Part shown: positions 26,028-35,353 of the stretch, in pieces
Layout: each line of letters opens with the position of its first letter
Position numbering within the stretch: the stretch's first letter is position 1
From: Nioella halotolerans
Lineage (GTDB): Bacteria; Pseudomonadota; Alphaproteobacteria; Rhodobacterales; Rhodobacteraceae
Direction: 5' to 3'
Length of the DNA stretch: 64,000 nt
NCBI GenBank assembly: GCA_003428585.1
Contig: QVQC01000029.1
Span: 124,001-188,000 of the forward strand
Notes under the pieces: model-generated
What the model was told of the DNA's origin: nothing
Database searches by the model: none
What the model saw: the letters and a program-made list of their open reading frames with translations, nothing else
Position numbers and translations under genes: made by a program

Positions 26028-28664
26028 ATGAGCGCACAAGTGACGCCGATGATGGCGCAGTTCCTGGAGATCAAGGCGCAGCACCGCGATGCGCTTTTGT
26101 TCTACCGGATGGGCGATTTCTACGAGATGTTCTTCGAGGATGCCGTTGCCGCGGCGGAAGCACTGGATATCGCGCTGACCAAGCGCGGCAAGCATCTGGG
26201 CGAGGATATCCCGATGTGCGGCGTGCCGGTTCATTCGGCGGAAAGCTATTTCCTGACGCTGATCCGCAAGGGGTTTCGCGTCGCCGTCTGCGAACAGATG
26301 GAAGACCCCGCCGAGGCCAAGAAGCGTGGCTCGAAAGCCGTGGTCCGGCGCGAGGTGGTGCGCCTTGTCACGCCCGGCACACTGACCGAGGACACGCTGC
26401 TTCAGGCACGACACCACAATTACCTTGCCGCTTTTGCCGAGATCCGGGGGGACGCATCACTGGCTTGGGCGGATATCTCCACCGGGGCGTTTCAGGTCAT
26501 GGCCTGCCCGCTGGTGCGGTTGGGGCCGGAACTGGCGCGGCTCGCGCCGCAGGAGATCCTCGTTGCCGATGGCGCCGAGGCGGCGCTGCCGGTGATCGAG
26601 GAAGCCGGGGTCGCCATGACCCCGCTGGCCCCGTCGAGCTTCGACAGCGGCTCTGCCCAGCGGCGGATCCAGTCTCTGTTTCACGTTAAATCGCTCGACT
26701 CCTACGGGACGTTCTCACGCGCCGACCTTGCCGCCATGGGCGCCATCATCGACTATCTGGAGATTACGCAAAAGGGCAAGCTGCCGCTCTTGCGCCCGCC
26801 GAACCAGGTTTCCGCCCGGCGCATCATGCAAATCGACGCGGCCACGCGGCGCAACCTCGAACTGACCCAATCCATGAATGGCGGCCGATCCGGGTCGCTG
26901 CTGGCCACGATCGATCGCACCCTGACGGCGGGCGGCGCGCGGCTTCTGGAACACCGCCTGTCCGGCCCGTCCACGCAACTGCCGGTGATCCGCGAACGGC
27001 TCGACGCGGTTGGCGCCTGCGTGGCGGATACGGAGCTTGCGGAGCATCTTCGCGCGGCGCTGCGCCGGGTGCCGGACATGGACCGCGCGCTGTCACGGCT
27101 CGGCCTCGACCGGGGCGGCCCACGCGACCTTGCCGCCATTCGGGGCGGCTTGGCACAGGCCGACGCCCTGCAGGGGGTGCTTGCCGCGCGCGACCTGCCC
27201 GAGGTCTTCCAACGCGGCGCCGCGGCGCTAGCCGGGCATGATGAGTTGCTTGCCACGCTCGGTTCGGCGCTGGTGGCCGAGCCGCCGCAACTGACACGCG
27301 ACGGCGGTTTCATCGCCGAAGGCTACAGCGAGGAGCTGGACGAGACCCGCCGCCTGCGCGACGAGGGGCGCGGCGTGATCGCGGGGCTGCAGGCCGACTA
27401 CGCCGCGCAAACTGGAATCGCGTCGCTCAAGATCAAGCACAACAATGTGCTCGGCTATTTCATCGAGACGACCGCGACCCACGCGCAGAAGATGCTCTCC
27501 GACCCTTTGTCGAACACATTCATCCACCGCCAGACGACGGCCAATGCCGTCCGCTTCACCACGGTGCAACTGTCCGATCTGGAAACCCGGATCCTCAATG
27601 CCGGCAACCGCGCGCTGGAGATCGAGAAAAGCCTGTTTCAGTCTCTGACACAGGCGATCCTGTCGCGGAACGACGCGATTGGCGCCACCGCTGCCGCGCT
27701 GTCGGATCTTGACCTGACAGCCGCCTTGGCCGATCTCGCACGCGTGCAGGACTGGGTGCGCCCCGAGATCGACGACAGCCGCACCTTCGAGATAGCGTCA
27801 GGCCGCCATCCCGTCGTGGAACAGGCTCTACAACGCGATGGAGAGCCTTTTATCGCCAATGACTGTACCCTGACCGCAGCGGATGACAACGCCGCGCTGA
27901 CCCTGCTGACCGGCCCCAACATGGCCGGCAAATCGACCTACCTGCGGCAGAATGCCTTGATCGCCATTCTTGCGCAAATGGGCTGTTTCGTGCCCGCTCA
28001 GGCCGCGAAAATCGGCCTTGTCAGCCAAGTGTTCAGCCGCGTCGGCGCATCCGACGACCTGGCGCGCGGGCGTTCCACCTTCATGGTGGAAATGGTGGAA
28101 ACCGCCGCGATCCTCAACCAGGCCGATGAGCGTGCGCTGGTCATCCTCGATGAAATCGGGCGCGGAACGGCGACCTATGACGGGCTGTCCATCGCTTGGG
28201 CCACGCTGGAACACCTGCACGACGTGAACCGCTGCCGCGCGATATTCGCTACGCATTACCATGAGATGACAAGCCTTGCCGAACGGATGGCCAGCGTCAC
28301 GAATGCCACCATGGCCGTGCGCGAATGGGAGGGCGAGGTGATCTTCCTGCACGAGGTGCGCCCCGGTGCCGCGGACCGAAGCTACGGCGTTCAGGTTGCC
28401 AAACTTGCCGGGCTGCCCATGTCGGTCGTCAGCCGCGCGCACGACGTGCTGGACGCGCTTGAAAAGGGGGAGCGTGAAGGCACCGAGCGTCAGAAGGCCC
28501 TGATCGACGACCTGCCGCTTTTCTCCGCCACGCCCGCCTCTGCGCCGCAAGCCGCGAAACCCTCGCCCCTGTCGGGTCGTCTGAAAGACATTCACCCCGA
28601 CATGTTGACCCCGCGCGAAGCGCTGGACCTGATCTACGAACTGAAATCGCTGGACGATCTCTGA
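26028..28664 (+). CDS. mutS: DNA mismatch repair protein MutS
   Basis: An 878-residue MutS. The mismatch-reading F-x-E motif is F31-Y-E33 in FYRMGDFYEMFFED. Connector, lever and clamp domains follow. The ATPase domain has Walker A GPNMAGKST (about residue 628), VFSRVGASDDLARGRSTFMVEM and Walker B LVILDEIGRGTATYDG, then FATHYHEM. Three in-frame starts exist upstream; ATG 26028 is chosen because GGGGG lies six bases before it. It starts mismatch repair with MutL, which is not in this window. It is a single gene, divergent from maeB. Confidence 0.97.
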   Translation: MSAQVTPMMAQFLEIKAQHRDALLFYRMGDFYEMFFEDAVAAAEALDIALTKRGKHLGEDIPMCGVPVHSAESYFLTLIRKGFRVAVCEQMEDPAEAKKRGSKAVVRREVVRLVTPGTLTEDTLLQARHHNYLAAFAEIRGDASLAWADISTGAFQVMACPLVRLGPELARLAPQEILVADGAEAALPVIEEAGVAMTPLAPSSFDSGSAQRRIQSLFHVKSLDSYGTFSRADLAAMGAIIDYLEITQKGKLPLLRPPNQVSARRIMQIDAATRRNLELTQSMNGGRSGSLLATIDRTLTAGGARLLEHRLSGPSTQLPVIRERLDAVGACVADTELAEHLRAALRRVPDMDRALSRLGLDRGGPRDLAAIRGGLAQADALQGVLAARDLPEVFQRGAAALAGHDELLATLGSALVAEPPQLTRDGGFIAEGYSEELDETRRLRDEGRGVIAGLQADYAAQTGIASLKIKHNNVLGYFIETTATHAQKMLSDPLSNTFIHRQTTANAVRFTTVQLSDLETRILNAGNRALEIEKSLFQSLTQAILSRNDAIGATAAALSDLDLTAALADLARVQDWVRPEIDDSRTFEIASGRHPVVEQALQRDGEPFIANDCTLTAADDNAALTLLTGPNMAGKSTYLRQNALIAILAQMGCFVPAQAAKIGLVSQVFSRVGASDDLARGRSTFMVEMVETAAILNQADERALVILDEIGRGTATYDGLSIAWATLEHLHDVNRCRAIFATHYHEMTSLAERMASVTNATMAVREWEGEVIFLHEVRPGAADRSYGVQVAKLAGLPMSVVSRAHDVLDALEKGEREGTERQKALIDDLPLFSATPASAPQAAKPSPLSGRLKDIHPDMLTPREALDLIYELKSLDDL

Positions 28665-28702
28665 GACGCGAAGAATTCATGTAAAATTGTCCGCGCCCCT
28701 TC

Positions 28703-28750
28703 TTCTTGGCCGAAATACCCCGGGGGTGCGGGGGCTGGCCCCCGCTGCCG
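28703..28750 (+). repeat. Palindromic intergenic element (possible Rhodobacteraceae REP-like repeat)
   Basis: Between mutS and grpE, a segment with TTGGCCGAAATACC, then CCCCGGGGG (28718-28726), then a perfect palindromic hairpin GCGGGGGC-TG-GCCCCCGC (28728-28745). From memory, similar 'GGCCGAAATAC...CCCGGGGG' intergenic elements are frequent near gene ends in roseobacters; I cannot test that here. It may act as a terminator for mutS and for the convergent grpE transcript. Confidence 0.5.
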
Positions 28751-28764
28751 CACCGTTTTCGCGG

Positions 28765-29340
28765 TCACGACGCCGGGGTCGAAGACACGCCGACCTGCGC
28801 CGGGCGCAGTAACCTGTCGTGAAGCAGGAAACCGACAGCCATGACCTGGATGATCTCGCCTGCCTTGGTGCCGGGCACTGCCGCTTCGAACATGGCCTCG
28901 TGCTCATTGGGATTGAAGGCATCCCCGTTCTCCGGAGCGATCGGTGTCATGCCGTGCTTGGAGAAGACATTGAGCAATTCGCGAAGCGTTAGCTCAACAC
29001 CCTCGATCACCGCGCTGGCAACCTCGTTCTCTTCCTTGTTGGCGGCCTCCAACGCCCGCTGCAGATTGTCGTAAACCGGCAACAGGTCGCGCGCCAGCCT
29101 GGTGCCGCCGTAATGTTCGGCCTCACGACGGTCGCGCTCCGCCCGCTTGCGCACGTTTTCCGTTTCCGCCAGCGTCCGCAGAAGCCTGTCTTTCAACTCG
29201 TCGCGTTCGGCGCGCAGCGCGTCCAGTTCCAGTTCCTCCGCGGAATATTCCGCGCTTTCCTCTGCTTCCAACGTCTCGTCGAGTTCCGCGTTCAACGCTT
29301 CGGGGTCGTCCAGGAACGGGTCTTCCTTGCGGTCTGCCAT
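28765..29340 (-). CDS. grpE: Nucleotide exchange factor GrpE
   Basis: A 191-residue GrpE. A long acidic N-terminal helix (LEAEESAEYSAEELELDALRAERDELKDRLLR) gives the coiled-coil dimer stalk. RKRAERDRREAEHYGG follows, and the C-terminal beta domain has HEAMFEAAVPGTKAGEIIQVMAVGFLLHDRLLRPAQVGVS. It releases ADP from DnaK. It lies 10 bases downstream of hrcA, in the same operon. Confidence 0.97.
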   Translation of the reverse strand: MADRKEDPFLDDPEALNAELDETLEAEESAEYSAEELELDALRAERDELKDRLLRTLAETENVRKRAERDRREAEHYGGTRLARDLLPVYDNLQRALEAANKEENEVASAVIEGVELTLRELLNVFSKHGMTPIAPENGDAFNPNEHEAMFEAAVPGTKAGEIIQVMAVGFLLHDRLLRPAQVGVSSTPAS

Positions 29341-29350
29341 CTAGAACCTC

Positions 29351-30415
29351 TTATGACTGGTCCGAAATCAGCTTTCCGACCAGCTGTGCCGTGTAATCCA
29401 CTATCGGAACGATCCGGCCGTAATTGAGCCGCGTGGGCCCGATCACACCGACCGCGCCGATGATCTTTCGATCAGCGTTCATATATGGAGAAACGACCAG
29501 AGAGGAACCCGAAAGTGAGAAAAGTTTGTTCTCCGACCCGATAAAAATCCTCACCCCGTCGCCCTGTTCGGTCAGTTCGAGGAACTCCGTGATGTCGCGC
29601 TTTCGTTCGAGATCGTCGAAGAGGCTGCGAATGCGCTCCATCTCCTCCGTTTCGCCGCCCGACTCGAGCAGTTGCGACCGACCCCGCACGATCAGCCGTT
29701 CGGTCCGATCGCCTTCGTTTTCCCAGATCGCGGCGCCGTTCTCGATAAGCTCGCGCGCCAGTTGATCAATCTCCTGCCGGCGTTCCTGCACCTCTGTTTC
29801 CATCAGGCCGCGCAGTTCCGCGACCGTCTTGCCCTCAGCCAAGGCGTTAAGAAAATTCGCCGCTTCGCGCATCGAACTGGGCGTCTGGCCCGGCGGCGGC
29901 GTGAAAATGCGGTTTTCGACATGGCCATCGGCAAAGACCAATACCACCAGCGCCTTGTTGGACGACAGCGACACGAATTCCACGTGCCGGATCGGCGCCT
30001 CGTGCTTGGGCGCCAGAACAAGGCTCGCGCCCTGCGTCACGCCCGACAGCGCCGAGCCGAGCAGATCCAGCTTCTGCGACACGTCGCCCTGGTTGCCGCC
30101 GACCGTGGCCTCCAGCTTTTCACGGTCAGTGCTGTTCAGGTCACCCACTTCCAGCAGCCCGTCCACGAACATCCGCAGGCCCAGCTCGGTTGGAACCCGC
30201 CCTGCGGAAACATGCGGGCTGTTGAGAAGGCCCAGAAATTCCAGATCCTGCATCACGTTGCGGATCGTTGCGGCGGAGACCTTTTCCGACAAGGTCCGGG
30301 TCAGCGACCGCGACCCCATGGGCGCGCCAGTTTCCAGATAGCCTTCGACGACCCGGCGAAAGACCTCGCGGGAGCGTTCGTTCATTTCTGCCAAGATACT
30401 TGCTGTATCGGTCAT
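29351..30415 (-). CDS. hrcA: Heat-inducible transcription repressor HrcA
   Basis: A 354-residue HrcA. The N-terminal winged helix (about 15-85) includes [39 protein letters not shown], ending in [16 protein letters not shown]. The rest is the HrcA GAF-like domain with [22 protein letters not shown] and [25 protein letters not shown]. HrcA represses groESL or similar genes through the CIRCE repeat; I see no CIRCE in front of hrcA, dnaK or grpE, so its targets lie elsewhere. It is the first gene of hrcA-grpE and divergent from rph. Confidence 0.96.
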   Translation of the reverse strand: MTDTASILAEMNERSREVFRRVVEGYLETGAPMGSRSLTRTLSEKVSAATIRNVMQDLEFLGLLNSPHVSAGRVPTELGLRMFVDGLLEVGDLNSTDREKLEATVGGNQGDVSQKLDLLGSALSGVTQGASLVLAPKHEAPIRHVEFVSLSSNKALVVLVFADGHVENRIFTPPPGQTPSSMREAANFLNALAEGKTVAELRGLMETEVQERRQEIDQLARELIENGAAIWENEGDRTERLIVRGRSQLLESGGETEEMERIRSLFDDLERKRDITEFLELTEQGDGVRIFIGSENKLFSLSGSSLVVSPYMNADRKIIGAVGVIGPTRLNYGRIVPIVDYTAQLVGKLISDQS

Positions 30416-30441
30416 GATTCCCGGTTCTGTCCAGATCCTCG

Positions 30442-30460
30442 ACTTGACGTGTCATCAAGT
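30442..30460. repeat. Inverted repeat in the hrcA-rph divergent promoter region
   Basis: ACTTGA-N7-TCAAGT, six-base perfect arms, sits in the 136-base gap between the divergent hrcA and rph genes, close to the hrcA start. It could be an operator or simply part of promoter elements (TTGACG and TTGATG -35-like hexamers lie inside). Nothing else in the gap resembles CIRCE. Confidence 0.35.
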
Positions 30461-30551
30461 AGAGGCCGTGCCGCAGGAGAGGTCAATCGGGGTTGCGCGT
30501 CGCCGCCCCAACAGACTATCCCGAGCACGATATATGAAGCAGGAGAAAGAT

Positions 30552-31265
30552 ATGCGCCCTTCCGGCAGAAGCCTAGACCAGATGCGTCCGATTTCAATTG
30601 AAACCGGCGTGACGCGCCATGCCGAGGGGTCGTGCCTGATAAAGATCGGCGACACGCACGTGTTGTGCACCGCCTCGGTGGAGCCGCGTGTGCCGCCCTT
30701 CCTGCGGAATACCGGGCTTGGTTGGGTGACCGGCGAATACGGAATGCTGCCGCGCGCAACCAACACGAGGATGCGGCGCGAGGCGACCGCCGGCAAGCAG
30801 TCGGGCCGCACGGTGGAGATCCAACGCCTGATCGGGCGATCCCTGCGGGCGGGAATCGACCGTGTCGCGCTTGGCGAGCGGCAGATCACCGTCGATTGCG
30901 ATGTGATACAGGCCGATGGCGGCACCCGCTGCGCCGCGATCACGGGTGGCTGGGTCGCGCTGCGTCTTGCCGTGAACAAGCTCCTGAAAGCCGGTGACGT
31001 GATTTCCGACCCCATCATGGATCACGTGGCGGCCGTTTCGTGCGGGATTTATGCCGGGCAGCCGGTTCTGGATCTCGACTATGCCGAGGATTCGGAAGCC
31101 GGGACCGATGGCAATTTCGTCGTGACGGGCGCCGGCCAATTGATCGAGCTTCAGGCCAGCGCCGAGGGGTCCACGTTCAGCCGTGACCAGTTCAACGAGT
31201 TGATGGACCTTGCCGAAAAGGGCGTGGCGGAGCTTGTCGCCGCCCAAAAGGACGCGACGGCCTGA
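30552..31265 (+). CDS. rph: Ribonuclease PH
   Basis: A 237-residue phosphorolytic 3'-exoribonuclease that trims tRNA precursors. [30 protein letters not shown] is the typical N-terminus; [35 protein letters not shown] residues and [11 protein letters not shown] form the active region. The start is set by AGGAG six bases ahead of ATG 30552; the upstream extension of the frame is not conserved-looking. Its last base is the first base of rdgB (TGATG). Confidence 0.96.
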   Translation: MRPSGRSLDQMRPISIETGVTRHAEGSCLIKIGDTHVLCTASVEPRVPPFLRNTGLGWVTGEYGMLPRATNTRMRREATAGKQSGRTVEIQRLIGRSLRAGIDRVALGERQITVDCDVIQADGGTRCAAITGGWVALRLAVNKLLKAGDVISDPIMDHVAAVSCGIYAGQPVLDLDYAEDSEAGTDGNFVVTGAGQLIELQASAEGSTFSRDQFNELMDLAEKGVAELVAAQKDATA

Positions 31266-31873
31266 TGCGCAAGTTCACCGGCAATACCCTGCTTGTCGCA
31301 ACCCACAACCAAGGCAAGCTGGAGGAAATAGGGCATCTGCTGGAGCCGTTGGGTATCGCGGTGACCTCGGCCAGGGATCACGGGCTGCCTGAACCAGAAG
31401 AAACCGGGACAACCTTCGTCGAGAATGCGCGCATCAAGGCGCATGCGGCGGCGAAGGCCACAGGAATGACCGCCTTGGCCGATGATTCGGGCATCGCCAT
31501 CGACGCGCTTGATGGTCAGCCGGGCGTCTACACGGCCGATTGGGCCGAGACGCCCAATGGACGCGATTTCGTTATGGCGATGACCCGCGCCCACGAGGCA
31601 CTGGAAAAGATCGACGCCCCCTTCCCGCGCACGGCCTGTTTCTGCTGCACGCTGGTTCTGGCCTGGCCCGATGGCCATGACGAGGTGTTTCCCGGCGTGA
31701 TGGAAGGAAAGATCGTCTGGCCCATGCGGGGCGATCAGGGCCATGGTTACGACCCGATCTTTCAGCCCAAAGGCCACGACCTGACCTTCGGCGAAATGGA
31801 CCGGTGGGAGAAGAACCGGATCAGTCACCGCGCTGACGCCTTCCGGAAACTGGTGGCCGCGCTTGGACGCTGA
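31265..31873 (+). CDS. rdgB: dITP/XTP pyrophosphatase RdgB (HAM1 type)
   Basis: A 202-residue house-cleaning nucleotidase that removes dITP and XTP. LLVATHNQGKLEEI binds phosphate, FVENARIKAHAAAKATGMTALADDSGIAIDAL is the metal site, and GHGYDPIFQP then ISHRADAF are the base-recognition motifs. rph-rdgB-hemW is a widespread order. It overlaps hemW by 11 bases. Confidence 0.96.
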   Translation: MRKFTGNTLLVATHNQGKLEEIGHLLEPLGIAVTSARDHGLPEPEETGTTFVENARIKAHAAAKATGMTALADDSGIAIDALDGQPGVYTADWAETPNGRDFVMAMTRAHEALEKIDAPFPRTACFCCTLVLAWPDGHDEVFPGVMEGKIVWPMRGDQGHGYDPIFQPKGHDLTFGEMDRWEKNRISHRADAFRKLVAALGR

Positions 31874-33023
31874 GGATTGGCAGAACGGCGGCTTCGGGCT
31901 TTACCTGCACTGGCCGTTCTGCCTTGCGAAATGCCCCTATTGCGACTTCAACAGCCATGTCGCGTCGCATGTCGATCAGGCCCGTTGGAAAGCGGCCTTC
32001 CTGTCGGAGATCAAAAGATATGGTGTCATCACGAAAGGAAGGACGCTAAATACAGTGTTCTTCGGGGGCGGCACCCCCTCGCTCATGGACCCCGATCTTG
32101 TTCATGCAATGCTTGAGGAAGTTCGCGCAACATGGCGCGTTTCCAACAGCTTCGAGGTGACGCTGGAGGCGAATCCGACCTCCGTCGAGGCATCGCGTTT
32201 CGCCGGGTTCCGTGACGCCGGCGTGAACCGGGTTTCCATGGGGATTCAAGCGCTTAACGATGTGGACCTGAAACGCCTCGGGCGAATGCATAGCGTGAAG
32301 GAAGGCCGCGATGCTTATGATATTGCTCGCAATCTATTTGAGCGGGTCAGCTTTGACCTGATCTATGCTCGTCAGCACCAGACACCAGAAGATTGGCGGA
32401 AGGAACTGCAACAGGCGCTGACCATGGCGATCGACCATCTATCGCTTTATCAATTGACAGTTGAGGACGGCACCGCCTTCGGGGATCGACATGCCATTGG
32501 CCGCCTCCCGGGATTGCCTGCCGATGACAGCGCCGCGGAGATGTACGACATCACGCAAGACCTTGCAGAGGCGGCCGGCATGCCGGCCTACGAAACCTCG
32601 AACCACGCGCGGGACATGGCCGAAAGCCGGCACAACCTGATCTACTGGCGCTACGGCGACTACATCGGCATCGGCCCCGGCGCGCATGGTCGGCTGACGC
32701 TGAACGGTCAACGCTGCGCCACGGAAACCGCGATGCAGCCGACGACATGGCTACGGCAAGTGGAAACCGAAGGCCAAGGCGAGCGAATTCGCGAGCCCAT
32801 CAGCGCCGAAGACCAGGCCACCGAATACTTGATGTTGAGCCTGAGACTGGTCGAAGGAAGTTCCCTTTCACGGTTCCGCGCGCTGCGTGGAGAGGCGCTG
32901 CCAAGCGAACGGCTAGAGACCCTTATGGATCTCGGGCTTTTGGAGCAGTCCGACGACACCATAAGGGCGACCAAGGCCGGCCGGCCCGTTCTGAACGCGA
33001 TCTTGCGGGAGTTGCTGACCTAG
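31863..33023 (+). CDS. hemW: Heme chaperone HemW (radical SAM)
   Basis: A 386-residue radical SAM protein of the HemW type. The CxxxCxxC cluster site is in LHWPFCLAKCPYCDFNSH, followed by FFGGGTPSLM, EVTLEANPTSVE and NRVSMGIQALND. HemW binds heme and delivers it to membrane respiratory enzymes; it is often misnamed as the oxygen-independent coproporphyrinogen oxidase HemN, but the extra HemN cysteine (CxxxCxxCxC) is absent: here the residue two after the third Cys is Phe. The start is TTG at 31863, the only start in frame before the cluster. Stop TAG is shared with parB in CTAG 33020-33023. Confidence 0.9.
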   Translation: MDAEDWQNGGFGLYLHWPFCLAKCPYCDFNSHVASHVDQARWKAAFLSEIKRYGVITKGRTLNTVFFGGGTPSLMDPDLVHAMLEEVRATWRVSNSFEVTLEANPTSVEASRFAGFRDAGVNRVSMGIQALNDVDLKRLGRMHSVKEGRDAYDIARNLFERVSFDLIYARQHQTPEDWRKELQQALTMAIDHLSLYQLTVEDGTAFGDRHAIGRLPGLPADDSAAEMYDITQDLAEAAGMPAYETSNHARDMAESRHNLIYWRYGDYIGIGPGAHGRLTLNGQRCATETAMQPTTWLRQVETEGQGERIREPISAEDQATEYLMLSLRLVEGSSLSRFRALRGEALPSERLETLMDLGLLEQSDDTIRATKAGRPVLNAILRELLT

Positions 33024-33925
33024 GCGTTTCGATTCAGCAGGCGGATGACGTCGTCAAGCTGCGCCAAGTCATCATATGTTATCACCAGCGTTCCGCGACC
33101 GGTTGATTCATCAAAATCAATTGAAACGGGAAAGCCGATACTGTTGGTCAGATCTGTTTCCAACTCCTTGGTGTCCGGGGTCTTGCCACCTGCGCCCGGC
33201 CTCCGGTTGTTGCCGCCCGTTTCGTTGCCACCCGTCTTCTTGCGAGTCAGCTTTTCAACATCACGCACGGACAGGCCCTTTCGGATCGCATTGCGCGCGA
33301 TATCAGCCGCGTCTTCGCGCCCAACCAACGCCCGCGCGTGTCCTGCCGAAAGCTTTCCGTCGCGCAGGAAGTTCTGAACTTCCTCCGGCAAGGTCAACAA
33401 ACGCAACAGATTCGCAATGTGAGAGCGACTCTTGCCAAGCGCTTCGGCCAACCGGTCCTGCGTATGGTTGAACCGGTCCATCAACTGCCGGTAGCCCATC
33501 GCCTCTTCAACCGCGTTCAGATCGGCACGCTGGATGTTTTCAATGATCGCGACTTCCAGAACTTCGGTATCATCGAAGTCGCGTACCAGAACCGGCACTT
33601 CATGAAGCTGCGCCATCTGCGCGGCGCGCCAGCGGCGTTCACCGGCAACGATCTGGAACAACCCCGATTGCTCCGGGTCCGGCCGTACGATCAGCGGCTG
33701 GATGATCCCCTTCTCGGCGATCGAGTCGGAAAGTTCCTGCAAAGCCTCCTGCGTAAAAGCGCGCCGCGGCTGATCCGGGTTTGGCCGAACCGATTCGATC
33801 GGAACCGTCATGTCGGCGCTTCTGGGGCGATCATCGTCCTGCGCCTGTTCCACCTCGGGCTCCGCCACGTCGGCCATCAGCGCCGACAACCCACGGCCCA
33901 ACCCCCTGCTCTTGGTGCTTGCCAT
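33020..33925 (-). CDS. parB: Chromosome partitioning protein ParB
   Basis: A 301-residue ParB/Spo0J. The N-terminal CTP-binding domain has PNPDQPRRAF and the GERRWRAAQMA motif (about residue 99), with ENIQRADLNAVEEAMGY next. The helix-turn-helix is in TQDRLAEALGKSRSHIANLLRLLTLP, and a C-terminal dimerisation segment follows. ParB loads at parS and segregates the origin with ParA. Two perfect parS sites lie 1.4 and 3.3 kb away at 35300 and 37208. It follows parA by 17 bases in the same operon. Confidence 0.97.
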   Translation of the reverse strand: MASTKSRGLGRGLSALMADVAEPEVEQAQDDDRPRSADMTVPIESVRPNPDQPRRAFTQEALQELSDSIAEKGIIQPLIVRPDPEQSGLFQIVAGERRWRAAQMAQLHEVPVLVRDFDDTEVLEVAIIENIQRADLNAVEEAMGYRQLMDRFNHTQDRLAEALGKSRSHIANLLRLLTLPEEVQNFLRDGKLSAGHARALVGREDAADIARNAIRKGLSVRDVEKLTRKKTGGNETGGNNRRPGAGGKTPDTKELETDLTNSIGFPVSIDFDESTGRGTLVITYDDLAQLDDVIRLLNRNA

Positions 33926-33942
33926 CCTTGTTATCCTTCTTC

Positions 33943-34734
33943 TCAGGCCTCTTGTAACTGCCGCTTCAGGACCTCTTTCGCAAGATCGCGATAGGCCTCG
34001 CTGCCGCGCGACGTCGGATCGTATTGCAGGACGGGCATGGCGTAGGATGGCGCCTCGCTCAACCGGACGTTCCGCGGAATGCGTGTCTTGTAGACCAGTT
34101 CGCCAAGGTTTTCGCGGGCATCATCCTCCACCTGGCGGCACAGGTTGTTTCGCATGTCGAACATGGTCAGAACCACGCCCTCTATCCGCAACGCGGGATT
34201 GGCCGATTGCCGAACCTCGCGAATGGTCAGCATGAGTTGCGACAACCCTTCCAGCGCGAAGAACTCCGATTGCAGCGGCACGAGGACAGAATCCGCCGCG
34301 ACCATCGCGTTTACCGTCAAGAGATTAAGAGAGGGCGGGCAATCCATCAGGACGATGTCGAACCCGGCAAGAGTCGCGACATCCAGCGCATCTTTCAGCA
34401 AGAATACCCTGTTTTCATTGTTCACCAGCTGCACGTCGGCAGAGCTGAGATCGGTAGTCGCGGGTGCGATCGAGAGATTGGTGATATTCGTGGGCAGGAC
34501 AATCTCGCGCAACGGCATGCCCTCGATCAGCATGTCATAGGTCGTGAAGTTGCGCTGTTCGACGTCGATCCCGAGGCCGGTGGAGGCATTGCCCTGCGGG
34601 TCCAGATCGATCACCAGAACCTGTTGCCCTTCTGCTGCGAGGGCCGCGCCAAGATTGATCGCGGTGGTGGTCTTTCCCACACCGCCTTTCTGGTTCGCAA
34701 TCGCAATGCAGCGCGGTCGGCGAGGGTCAAGCAC
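33943..34734 (-). CDS. parA: Chromosome partitioning ATPase ParA
   Basis: A 263-residue ParA. The deviant Walker A is NQKGGVGKTTTAINLGAALA (about 13-32), with VLVIDLDPQGNASTGLG and FDIVLMDCPPSLNLLTVNAM as the other ATPase motifs. It makes DNA-bound ATP dimers that pull ParB-parS complexes apart. It overlaps rsmG by eight bases, showing translational coupling. Confidence 0.97.
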   Translation of the reverse strand: MLDPRRPRCIAIANQKGGVGKTTTAINLGAALAAEGQQVLVIDLDPQGNASTGLGIDVEQRNFTTYDMLIEGMPLREIVLPTNITNLSIAPATTDLSSADVQLVNNENRVFLLKDALDVATLAGFDIVLMDCPPSLNLLTVNAMVAADSVLVPLQSEFFALEGLSQLMLTIREVRQSANPALRIEGVVLTMFDMRNNLCRQVEDDARENLGELVYKTRIPRNVRLSEAPSYAMPVLQYDPTSRGSEAYRDLAKEVLKRQLQEA

Positions 34735-35353
34735 GTCTTACATCTCCGATTTTCAGAATCACGGCATCCTCGGCCGTCTTGCTGGCAACAGGATCCACTG
34801 TCATGCGCCAGGTCTCAAGCGCTTCTTCCATTTCCGCAGCATGTGTTGCCCCTTTTAGGAACAGTGCGGTGCCGCCCGGCGCCAGGTGCCGTTCCGCAAA
34901 GCCGAGCAACTTGGGAAGCGAGGCCAGCGCGCGGGCCGAGATCACGGTTGCATTCTGCGGCGGTGTTTCCTCGATCCGCCGTGTCAGAACCCCCACCCTC
35001 AGCCCCATCTCGGCGGCAACCGTCCGCAGGAAACTTCCCTTGCGCAGGTCGCTTTCGATGAAGGTAAACCGCAAGCCGGGAGCTTTTTCCGCCGCAATTG
35101 CAGCGCACACCAACCCCGGGAACCCCCCACCCGACCCGATATCCAGCCACAGCCCATCCCGCGCCTCGCTCACATCGAAAACTTGGGCGGAGTCGAGGAA
35201 GTGGCGTGCCCAAAGCTGCGGAAGCGTCGCGGGCGAGACGAGGTTGATCGTTCTCTGCCATTTCTCGAGGCCACGTGCATAGGTTTCCAGCCGCCCAAAT
35301 GTTTCACGTGAAACATCGGCTTTCAGTCGCGCGCGGGCCTCCTCCTCCGTCAT
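34727..35353 (-). CDS. rsmG: 16S rRNA (guanine-527-N7) methyltransferase RsmG
   Basis: A 208-residue class I methyltransferase. The SAM loop is [18 protein letters not shown], with [13 protein letters not shown] after it and [10 protein letters not shown] near the catalytic region. It methylates G527 of 16S rRNA; loss gives low-level streptomycin resistance in other bacteria. Codons 13-19 contain a parS site on the DNA level. It lies four bases from mnmG (overlap 35350-35353). Confidence 0.97.
   Translation of the reverse strand: MTEEEARARLKADVSRETFGRLETYARGLEKWQRTINLVSPATLPQLWARHFLDSAQVFDVSEARDGLWLDIGSGGGFPGLVCAAIAAEKAPGLRFTFIESDLRKGSFLRTVAAEMGLRVGVLTRRIEETPPQNATVISARALASLPKLLGFAERHLAPGGTALFLKGATHAAEMEEALETWRMTVDPVASKTAEDAVILKIGDVRRA
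35300..35315. other. parS centromere site 1
   Basis: TGTTTCACGTGAAACA, a perfect 16-base match to the ParB-binding site, inside the N-terminal codons of rsmG (coding V-S-R-E-T-F). It lies about 5 kb from the putative replication origin and 1.4 kb from parB. Confidence 0.95.

Noticed and set aside
24058..26031. 657-residue plus-strand open frame
   Set aside because: Antisense to malic enzyme; His- and Arg-rich composition typical of a shadow frame.
30416..30551. CIRCE element for HrcA
   Set aside because: Neither TTAGCACTC nor its complement is present in the hrcA, dnaK or grpE upstream regions.
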